DNA of 64,000 bases from Burkholderiaceae bacterium (lineage in GTDB: Bacteria; Pseudomonadota; Gammaproteobacteria; Burkholderiales; Burkholderiaceae_C). Position numbers and translations under genes: made by a program. Positions 54,541 through 64,000 of the stretch are shown here, one piece after another. The DNA is taken from positions 372,001 to 436,000 of the forward strand of contig JAHCKM010000004.1 in NCBI GenBank assembly GCA_026125795.1, written 5' to 3'. Under the pieces are notes generated by a model that ran no database searches, was not told where the DNA came from, and worked only from the letters and a program-made list of their open reading frames with translations. Every line of letters begins with the position of its first letter. The stretch's first letter is position 1.

Positions 54541-55398
54541 TCAGGCGGCGAGCTTGCCGCTCTGAAAGTCCTGCACCGCCTGCATCAGCTGCTCGCGCGT
54601 GTTCATCACGAACGGACCGTACTGCGCGATCGGTTCGCGCAGCGGGCGGCCCGCCACCAACAACGCGCGCGCCGGCGCCTCGCCCGCGCGCAACACGAGG
54701 CCATCGCTGCCCGGCGTGTTGGCGAGGATCGCCATGCGTTGCGAATCGATCTGGCGCCCGGCGATCGTGACCGAGCCGCGGTACACGTAGACAAAGGCGT
54801 TGTGCTCGGCCGGCAAGGGTTGATGGAAGCTGGCGCCCGCATCCAGATGGATGTCGAGCAGCAGCGGCTCGGTGCGCTCGCGGTGCATCGCCCCCGCCAG
54901 GCCCTGGCTGGTGCCGGCGATCACACGCACGGTCGCGTCCTTCAGCCGAAGCTCGGGGATCTCGGTGCTCGGGATGTCGCGGTAGCCGGCCGGCTGCATC
55001 TTGTCCTGCGCGGCCAGGTTGAGCCACAACTGAAAGCCTTCCATGCGGCCGTCTTCCTGCTCGGGCATCTCGCTGTGGATCACACCGCGGCCGGCGGTCA
55101 TCCACTGCACGCCGCCGTTGGTGAGCAGGCCTTCGTGGCCGGCCGAATCGCGATGCCGCATGCGGCCGGCGATCATGTAGGTGACGGTCTCGAAGCCGCG
55201 GTGCGGGTGGTCGGGAAAGCCGCCGATGTAGTCGCCCGGGTTGTCGGTGCCGAAGGCATCGAGCATCAGGAACGGGTCGAGCCGGTGCTGCAGGTCGCTG
55301 GTCAACACGCGCGTGAGCTTGACGCCGGCGCCGTCTTGCGTGGCCTGGCCGGCCACCACGCGTTCGACGCCGCGCTCGTTGGTGAGGATGGTGTTCAT
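54541..55398 (-). CDS. pirin family protein
   Basis: 285 aa. Bicupin; the metal-binding motif DPFLMLDAFGTDNPGDYIGG then FPDHPHRGFETVTYMIAG, GGVQWMTAGRGVIHSEMP is intact. Pirins have quercetinase activity in vitro and regulatory roles. ATG at 55398; the frame extends upstream without homology. Converges on the histidine kinase gene with 27 bases between stops. Confidence 0.93.
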   Translation of the reverse strand: MNTILTNERGVERVVAGQATQDGAGVKLTRVLTSDLQHRLDPFLMLDAFGTDNPGDYIGGFPDHPHRGFETVTYMIAGRMRHRDSAGHEGLLTNGGVQWMTAGRGVIHSEMPEQEDGRMEGFQLWLNLAAQDKMQPAGYRDIPSTEIPELRLKDATVRVIAGTSQGLAGAMHRERTEPLLLDIHLDAGASFHQPLPAEHNAFVYVYRGSVTIAGRQIDSQRMAILANTPGSDGLVLRAGEAPARALLVAGRPLREPIAQYGPFVMNTREQLMQAVQDFQSGKLAA

Positions 55399-55665
55399 GG
55401 CGGCGATCGTGGCACGAACGCCGCATCCCGTGGCCCCAAAGGGCTTGAATGCGGCATTCGATGCGCTTGCGCCGGCCGGCGCATTCGGGCACTGGCTCGA
55501 GGCGATCCTGCAGTTCGGGCACGGCCTGATCAGGGTCGGCGAGCCGACGGGTGCGCGCGGAGCGGCGCAGGGTTCAGCAGCGAACGCGCGGCCGTTCAAT
55601 AGTGAACCTGGGGCCTCTGGTCGGTGCGGCGGGCCGATGCTTCAATGCCTGCATCGGGAGGACCG

Positions 55666-55815
55666 ATGGACCGCTGGGCCTTGGTAATGGGATGCATGAC
55701 GTTGCTGACCACGCGCCGGGTCGCGTGGGGGCAGCTCGGACGCCCCGTGCACGCCGACGAAGCGGTGTCGCAGGGCATGGCATGGACCGCGGCGCGACCA
55801 GGAGGCCGGTCGTGA
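55666..55815 (+). pseudogene. 49-aa mini reading frame, possible relic of a PF04392 binding protein
   Basis: ATG 55666 follows GGGAGG at 55656-55661. The product begins with a signal-like MDRWALVMGCMTLLTTRRVA and contains VHADEAVSQ, similar to the RADEVIE tail of neighbouring genes, so it may be the joined ends of a deleted paralogue. The stop overlaps the next start (TGATG). The similarity is short and the reading is inference. Confidence 0.4.
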
Positions 55816-56801
55816 TGCGGCGCCGGCAAGTCACCGCATCGATCGCAGCGCTGCTGGTCACACGCGGGCACGCGGCGCATGCCCAGGCCGAGTCGCGATC
55901 GCTGCGCGTGGGTGTGCTGCGTCCCGGTGTGCCGCCGCTTCCGGGGGATGATCTGCAGTTGACGCTGCTGCCGCTGGCTCTGCGGGAGCTGGGCTACGCG
56001 GAGGGCCGCAATCTGCTGATCGATGCTCGGTGGGCCCACGGCGAGCTGCAGCAGATGCCGGCTCTGGCGCGCGAGCTGGTCATGTCGGCGTGCCATGTGG
56101 TGGTCGCCGTCGGCAGTGCGGCCGTGCAGGCCATGAAGCAGGCCAGTTCGACGCTGCCGGTTGTGATGTTCGGCAATTTCGACCCGGTGAGGCTCGGCCT
56201 TGTCAGCAGTCTCGCGCGGCCCGGCGGCAACGTGACCGGTGTGTTGATCGCGCCCGACGGCACGCTTGCGGGCAAGCGGCTCGAGTTGCTGAAACAGGTC
56301 GTGCCTCAAGCCACGCGAATCGGGCTGTTGATCCCCGACGAGGACTCGATCCACCAGCAAGTGCTGGAAACACGCGCGGCGGCGAAGGCGTTGGGTGTCG
56401 TGATGCCGGTCGTGACTGTCCGCCAGGGGGACTATGCCGGCGCCTTCGCGGCGTTGTCACGGGAGCGGGTGGCCGGTCTGATCGTGGCGTCGCACCAATA
56501 CTTCGTGCGCGATCGCGGGCGCATCGTCGAGCTCGCGGTGATGCACCGCCTGCCCGCAATGTACGAGTGGCGCGAGCAGGTCATCGCCGGCGGATTGATG
56601 ACCTACAGCACCAGCCTGCACGGTCTGTACCAGCGGGTGGCGTCCTACGTGGACCGGATCTACAAGGGAGCCAACCCGGGGGACCTGCCGGTCGAGCGGC
56701 CGACCAAGTTCGAGCTGGTGGTCAACCTCCGGGCGGCCCGGGCGATCGACCTCGTGGTTCCGCCTGCGCTCCTGATGCGTGCCGACGAGGTGATCGAGTG
56801 A
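55815..56801 (+). CDS. PF04392-type ABC substrate-binding protein 1
   Basis: 328 aa with N-terminal MRRRQVTASIAALLVTRGHA signal (Tat/Sec). Family landmarks are LRVGVLRPGVPPLPGDDLQL, AVQAMKQASSTLPVVMFGN, LVSSLARPGGNVTGVLI and the tail LLMRADEVIE. The family binds amino acids or other small ligands and normally has an XylH-like permease partner; none is visible here. Its stop overlaps the GTG of the next gene (GTGA). Confidence 0.88.
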   Translation: MRRRQVTASIAALLVTRGHAAHAQAESRSLRVGVLRPGVPPLPGDDLQLTLLPLALRELGYAEGRNLLIDARWAHGELQQMPALARELVMSACHVVVAVGSAAVQAMKQASSTLPVVMFGNFDPVRLGLVSSLARPGGNVTGVLIAPDGTLAGKRLELLKQVVPQATRIGLLIPDEDSIHQQVLETRAAAKALGVVMPVVTVRQGDYAGAFAALSRERVAGLIVASHQYFVRDRGRIVELAVMHRLPAMYEWREQVIAGGLMTYSTSLHGLYQRVASYVDRIYKGANPGDLPVERPTKFELVVNLRAARAIDLVVPPALLMRADEVIE

Positions 56802-57757
56802 GACGCAGGCTTGCGATGTGCGCCATGGCCTGCGCGGTTCCGGCTGCGTCGCATGCCGCGCCGGCGCGCGACGGCAAGGTCGCGCGTATCGCCATGCTGG
56901 TGCCTGCGCCACAACAGGCGCGCGCGGCGGGCATCGTCAAGGCGCTCGGGCCGCTGGGGTGGCAGGTGGGTCGCAACCTGCATGTCGAACTGCGCGTCAG
57001 CGACGCGCCGCCCCTGCTCGACGCGCACGCCGCCGAGGTCGTCGCGCTGGGCGTGGACCTCATCGTGGCGCTGCAGACGCCCGCGGTGCTGGCGGCCCAT
57101 CGCGCGACCCGCCGTGTGCCGATCGTGATGGCCGGCGCGGCGATCGATCCGGTGGCCGGCGGGCTGGCGCAGTCGTTGGCGGTTCCGGGCGGCAAGTTGA
57201 CGGGGATCACGGTGCAGGGCGCGCATCTGGCGGGCAAGTCGCTGGAGATCGTCAGCGAGCTGCGCACGCCGACGCGCAACGTCGGCCTGCTGGCCAACGG
57301 CACGGACCCCTTCACGCGCGACCTGCTGACCAATCTGCAGCAGGCCGCGGCGGCGTTGCGGGTCCGGCTGCACACGGCCGAGGTGGGCGCTCCGGCACAG
57401 TACGAAGCGGCGTTCGCGACTTGGGCAGCGGCGCGCACCGATGCGGTCTTCGTGCAGCCCAGCCTGGCCATCGAGCGAGCGGCCATGTTGGCGCTGGCGC
57501 ATCGGCTGCCGTCGTTCTCGTTCGTGCGTGGTTATGTTTCGGCGGGCGGGTTGCTCGCCTACGCCGCCAACCCCGACGAGTTGGCGCGCCAATCGGTGGA
57601 CTACATCGATCGCATCCTGCGCGGCGCCGATCCGGGCGTGCTGCCGATCGTGCAATCGAGCAGCTTCGACTTGTCGATCAACCTGCGTACGGCCAAGGCG
57701 CTGGGCCTGCAAGTGCCGCGCGCGCTGATGCTGCGGGCCAGCGAGGTGCTGGAGTGA
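56798..57757 (+). CDS. PF04392-type ABC substrate-binding protein 2
   Basis: 319 aa from GTG 56798 overlapping the previous stop. Signal segment RRRLAMCAMACAVPAASHA, ligand-domain motifs VPIVMAGAAIDPVAGGLAQS and GGKLTGITVQGAHLAGKSLE, and tail LMLRASEVLE. Sequence similarity with copy 1 is moderate, so duplication is old. Confidence 0.88.
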   Translation: MRRRLAMCAMACAVPAASHAAPARDGKVARIAMLVPAPQQARAAGIVKALGPLGWQVGRNLHVELRVSDAPPLLDAHAAEVVALGVDLIVALQTPAVLAAHRATRRVPIVMAGAAIDPVAGGLAQSLAVPGGKLTGITVQGAHLAGKSLEIVSELRTPTRNVGLLANGTDPFTRDLLTNLQQAAAALRVRLHTAEVGAPAQYEAAFATWAAARTDAVFVQPSLAIERAAMLALAHRLPSFSFVRGYVSAGGLLAYAANPDELARQSVDYIDRILRGADPGVLPIVQSSSFDLSINLRTAKALGLQVPRALMLRASEVLE

Positions 57758-58734
57758 GGCGGCGCTGTGCCATCCAAGTGGCGTCGCTGCTGGCGCTTGC
57801 GGGGCCGTACGGGGCGGCGTGGGGTCGGACATCCGCGCCGCGGCGCATCGGCGTGCTGGCGCCTAGCACCGCCGAGCGCGAGGCAACGACGCTGAAGCCG
57901 TTCTTCGACGAGATGGAGCGCCTTGGCTGGCACGAAGGCGAGCAGGTCCGGTACGACCGCACCTATGCCGGCAACCGGCATGAAGACCTGCCGCGCCTGG
58001 CCGCCGAGCTGGTGCGGCGGCGGCCCGAGCTGATCTACGCGCCGCCGTCGCCTGCAGCCGTGGCCGCCAAGGGCGCGACCGCGGTGATCCCGATCGTGTT
58101 CGCGACGGCCACCGACCCCGTCGGCACGGGGCTCGTGCAGAGCCTGGCGCGGCCGGGCGGCAATGTGACGGGCATCTGCAGCGTGATGGATTCGCTGGCG
58201 CCCAAGAGCCTGGAGCTGCTGCAGCAGCTGTTTCCCGCTTTGCAGCGGGTGGGCCTGCTCGGCGAGCGCCAGGATGCGCGACTGCGGCTGGATCGTGAGG
58301 CGCTGACGCCGTTGCTGGCGGCGCGTGGCATGCAGCTCGTGCTCGGCGAGGCGACGAACCCGCAAGGCGTCGACGCCGCGGTGGAGCGCCTGCTTCGCGC
58401 CCGGGCCGAGGTGGTCCTGACCAATTCGTCGCTCACCTTCAACCTGCGCGACCGGCTCGCCGAGCGGTTCCGTGCGCACCGGGTCGCGCTGGTCGGCCAC
58501 CGGGCCGAGATGGTGGAGGCGGGCGCGCTGTTCAGCTATGGCGCGTCGTTGCCCGATCAGCTGCGCGCCTCGGCCCTGGTGGTCGATCGCGTGCTCAAAG
58601 GCGCGCGGCCAGCCGACATCCCGGTCGAGCAGCCGACTCGCTTCGAGCTGGCGCTCAACATGGCCACGGCACGTGCATTGGGCGTCGAGGTTCCGCCGAC
58701 AGTGCGCCTGCGCGCCGAGAGGGTGGTCGAATGA
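57754..58734 (+). CDS. PF04392-type ABC substrate-binding protein 3
   Basis: 326 aa from GTG 57754 (GTGA overlap). Contains IPIVFATATDPVGTGLVQSL, RPGGNVTGICSVMDSLAPKS and tail VRLRAERVVE. Signal segment is RRRCAIQVASLLALAGPYGA. It is followed by a stop-free relic that continues in its reading frame. Confidence 0.88.
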   Translation: MRRRCAIQVASLLALAGPYGAAWGRTSAPRRIGVLAPSTAEREATTLKPFFDEMERLGWHEGEQVRYDRTYAGNRHEDLPRLAAELVRRRPELIYAPPSPAAVAAKGATAVIPIVFATATDPVGTGLVQSLARPGGNVTGICSVMDSLAPKSLELLQQLFPALQRVGLLGERQDARLRLDREALTPLLAARGMQLVLGEATNPQGVDAAVERLLRARAEVVLTNSSLTFNLRDRLAERFRAHRVALVGHRAEMVEAGALFSYGASLPDQLRASALVVDRVLKGARPADIPVEQPTRFELALNMATARALGVEVPPTVRLRAERVVE

Positions 58735-58842
58735 AACGGCGTGCGCCGCCTGAAGTTGGTGATCCACCGCAGGACAGCGAGAGCGCTCGGCGTCACACTG
58801 CCGCACGAGCTGCTCGTGCGTGCGGACGAGGTGATCGAATGA
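58735..58842 (+). pseudogene. relic of a further PF04392 gene (C-terminal tail only)
   Basis: Right after the TGA of binding protein 3, the same frame reads NGVRRLKLVIHRRTARALG then VTLPHELLVRADEVIE and stop at 58840-58842. This is the last about 28 residues of a PF04392 protein, including the conserved ARALG and RADEVIE. No start or remaining body is present, so most of one paralogue was deleted. Its stop still overlaps the next ATG, the same junction as in the intact genes. Confidence 0.75.
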
Positions 58843-59819
58843 TGGACCGTCGACATTTCGAAGTTGTGTTCTGCGGCGCGCTGTTCGCAATGGCCGTGCA
58901 CGGCCAGGAGCGTGTCTACCGCGTGGGCTACCTGAGCTGGCAGGACGAGGGCAGCTACCACGACGTGACCTTGCGCGGCTTTCTCGACGGGCTGCGCAGC
59001 GAAGGCTTCGTCGAGGGCAAGAACCTGCAGATCGTGTTTCGTTCGGCCTCGAACAACGCCGATCGCTTCAAGCCGCTGGCCAACGACCTGGCTCGCATTC
59101 CGGTGGATCTGTACTTCGCGCCGGCCACGCCGATGGCCACTGCCGCGTGGTATGCGGACAAGAAGACGCCGATCATCGTCGCGACGATCCTGGACCCTGT
59201 GGAGCTGAAGTTCGTCAAGACGCTCGCGCGTCCCGGCACGCGAGTGACCGGTGTCACCACGATGAGCGACGAGCTCACCATCAAGCGCATGCAGTTGCTG
59301 ATGGAAGTCGTGCCCGGGCTCAAGCGGGTGGGCGTGGTGATCGACGAGGCGATGCGCGATGCCTGCACGCAAGAGATGGACCATGCCATGAGAGCGGCGC
59401 GCCAACTCGGCCTGACGCTCGTGGCGGTGCACATCGATCGGCCCGAGTTGCTCGACGTCGGGTTCAAGAAGTTGCTCGATGCCAAGGTGCAGGCGGTGAC
59501 CAGCACACTGCTTTCGACCCGCAACAACCTGGAGAAGGAATACGCCGAGGCCGCGCTCAAGCACAAGCTGCCGTCGATGTTCGAGCAGGAGATCGGCGCA
59601 CGCCACGGCGGTCTGATGAGCTACGGCCCCGACTTCGAAGACGTGTTCCGCCGTGCCGGCCGCCATGCCGGCCGCGTGCTGAAGGGCGCCAACCCCGCCG
59701 AGCTCGCGATGGAGGAGCCGCGCCAGTTCCGCATGGTGCTCAACCTGAAGACCGCACGCGAGCTCGGCATCACGATCTCGCCCGCGGTCCGCTTGCGCGC
59801 CGACGAGGTGATCGAGTGA
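58839..59819 (+). CDS. PF04392-type ABC substrate-binding protein 4
   Basis: 326 aa from ATG 58839 (a second ATG follows directly). It contains TPIIVATILDPVELKFVKTL, RPGTRVTGVTTMSDELTIKR and tail VRLRADEVIE. The N-terminal signal is weak (RRHFEVVFCGALFAMAVHGQ). ATGA overlap with the relic upstream and GTGA with the next gene. A longer open frame upstream is a shadow. Confidence 0.88.
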   Translation: MMDRRHFEVVFCGALFAMAVHGQERVYRVGYLSWQDEGSYHDVTLRGFLDGLRSEGFVEGKNLQIVFRSASNNADRFKPLANDLARIPVDLYFAPATPMATAAWYADKKTPIIVATILDPVELKFVKTLARPGTRVTGVTTMSDELTIKRMQLLMEVVPGLKRVGVVIDEAMRDACTQEMDHAMRAARQLGLTLVAVHIDRPELLDVGFKKLLDAKVQAVTSTLLSTRNNLEKEYAEAALKHKLPSMFEQEIGARHGGLMSYGPDFEDVFRRAGRHAGRVLKGANPAELAMEEPRQFRMVLNLKTARELGITISPAVRLRADEVIE

Positions 59820-60813
59820 AGAACCGCAATCCCGCAGCGGGCGCCGGCGGTGCCGCGCGGCGCGCGGTACTGGGCGCGGTCGTGTCGCTGTCGATCGTCG
59901 GAGTGGGTGCCGCCGAGCCGATGCCGATGGCCCCGGGTGGCCGGCCGTGGCACCTGGGCTGGCTTGCTCCACCGGGGCCGGAGACGCTGGCCGCATTCGT
60001 CGCAGGCATGCACGACAAGGGGTGGGTGCGCGACGAGCACTACACGATCGACGTGCGCGCCTCCAACGATGCGCGGCAATTCGTGAAGCTGGCCGACGAG
60101 CTGGTGGCTCTTGAGCCCGATGTGCTGCTGGGCATCGAAACCACCTCGCGCGTGCTTCAGCAACGCACTTCGACGATTCCGATCGTGATGATCATATCGA
60201 TCGACCCGGTCGGCGCCGGCCTGATCCAGAGCTTGGCCCGACCCGGCACCAACGTGACCGGCATGTCGGGTCAGTACGAGGGGCTGGTGGCCAAGTGGAT
60301 CGAAGCGCTTGTCGAGATCGTGCCGAGCACCCAGCGGGTTGCGTTCCTGGGTGACCCGGGCTGGTCGGATTCGTTGCGCCGTCGAGAGGTCGTGCACCAA
60401 GCCGCTCAGGCAAAGGGCATTGCGCTGGAAATGGTCGAGATCGGTGCCGACGCCCACAGCTTGCGCTCGGCCTTCGATGCGCTCGATCGGCGCCGCCCTG
60501 ACGGCCTGGTGATCCCGATCCAGGGGGGAACGTTGGCCCATGCGCCCGCGATTCAGGAAGCGGTGCGCCGGTTGCGGCTGCCGGCCGTGGGTTTGTTGCG
60601 CGCCGGTGGCTTGGTACAGATCGGCCCGGACTTCCGGGCGACCGCGCGCGAGTGCGCCGACTTCGTCGACCGGATTCTGCGCGGCGCTCACCCGGCCGAC
60701 CTGCCTGTGCGACAGGCGACGTCGTACCGGGTGACCCTCAACGCACGCCTCGCGCGGGAGATTGGGGTTGTATTGCCGCTGTCGTTGCGAGTGCGCGCCG
60801 ACGAGGTGATCGA

Positions 60814-60817
<4 letters not shown>
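59816..60817 (+). CDS. PF04392-type ABC substrate-binding protein 5
   Basis: 333 aa from GTG 59816. It has a signal region (RRAVLGAVVSLSIVGVGAAE), the motifs IPIVMIISIDPVGAGLIQSL and RPGTNVTGMSGQYEGLVAKW, and tail LRVRADEVIE. Its stop overlaps the start of the histidine kinase (ATGA), giving a direct translational link between binding protein and sensor. Confidence 0.88.
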
Positions 60818-63704
<2,887 letters not shown>

Positions 63705-63708
<4 letters not shown>

Positions 63709-64000
63709 GCACTCGGCGTGCCACGCTGATCACCGGCGCCGGGGTGTGGGCCGGCGTGCCAATGGTCATGGCGCAGGCCGCGCGCCAGCGCCGCATCGCG
63801 ATCCTGTCGAACGCGTTGCCCCCAGCCGACATGGCCGGCGCCGACCCTCCCAACCCGACCGTGCGCGCGCTGGTCCACGGCCTGCGCGGGCTGGGCCATG
63901 TTGAGGGAAACAACCTCATGATCGACCGCCGCTCGGCCGAAGGTCGGCTCGAGCGCATCCCCGCGATGGTCGAAGACGTGATCGCTCAACGGCCCGACGT
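63705..64000 (+). CDS. PF04392-type ABC substrate-binding protein 6 (cut by window end)
   Basis: First 98 residues only. Signal MSTRRATLITGAGVWAGVPM, then RRIAILSNALPPADMAGADP and GLGHVEGNNLMIDRRSAEGR, the usual N-terminal pattern of the family (GYVEGRNLLIDARWA in copy 1). ATG overlaps the kinase stop. The gene continues beyond the window. Confidence 0.85.

Noticed and set aside
55399-55665. further coding sequence between pirin and the binding-protein array
   Set aside because: Open frames there lack start signals and coherent codon bias; only the short frame from 55666 is supported.

Overview
The window is a high-GC chromosomal segment from a betaproteobacterium, most likely Burkholderiales of the Rubrivivax-Leptothrix-Methylibium type. 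The grounds are the gene order around the replication origin, the uniformly GC-rich third codon positions, a homospermidine synthase, and 'CCCCCCGAGGGGG'-cored intergenic repeats like those known from that order. This placement is from pattern recognition; no database was searched. No insertion sequence, prophage, CRISPR array, tRNA or rRNA was seen.

Layout. 1-1675: end of a fatty-acid oxidation operon (acyl-CoA dehydrogenase, crotonase-fold protein). 1707-4173: YihY/BrkB-type membrane protein divergent from three small membrane-associated stress-type proteins. 4248-11213: leftward homospermidine synthase, gyrB, dnaN, dnaA. 11214-11607: origin-like divergent region with DnaA boxes and a clear sigma70-type promoter for rpmH. 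11608-15983: rightward rpmH, rnpA, yidD, yidC (frameshifted as given) and mnmE. 16009-21176: CPA2 antiporter, then kdsD-kdsC-lptC-SDR for Kdo and lipopolysaccharide transport. 21223-28750: glycine-rich RRM protein, HDOD protein, acyl-CoA ligase, NCS2 permease, two small reading frames, an alpha/beta hydrolase and a TetR regulator that appear to share an operator.

28826-42179: a YejBEF-like peptide ABC transporter (leftward) diverges from four tandem SBP_bac_5 solute-binding proteins followed by acetoacetyl-CoA synthetase. 42188-42421 holds three 78-bp tandem repeats, followed by an ECF sigma / anti-sigma pair, an AmpG-like permease and an M48 metalloprotease.

46533-51465 is the most unusual cluster: a class III cyclase-TolB-like-TPR protein, a PAP2/vanadium-haloperoxidase-fold enzyme whose N-terminus is ten Gly-Tyr-Ala/Ser triplets, a 113-aa protein that looks like a detached protease prodomain, and a translationally coupled subtilisin-like protease. 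It is followed by a PAS-only protein, two small proteins, a DUF427 protein, an orphan histidine kinase and a pirin.

55666-64000 is a chain of overlapping reading frames (ATGA/GTGA junctions) encoding five intact PF04392-type solute-binding proteins, a Cache-HAMP-GAF-GAF histidine kinase, the start of a sixth binding protein at the right edge, and two apparent relics of decayed copies. No permease or ATPase is seen in this part, so a family of orphan binding proteins feeding a sensor kinase is a reasonable hypothesis.
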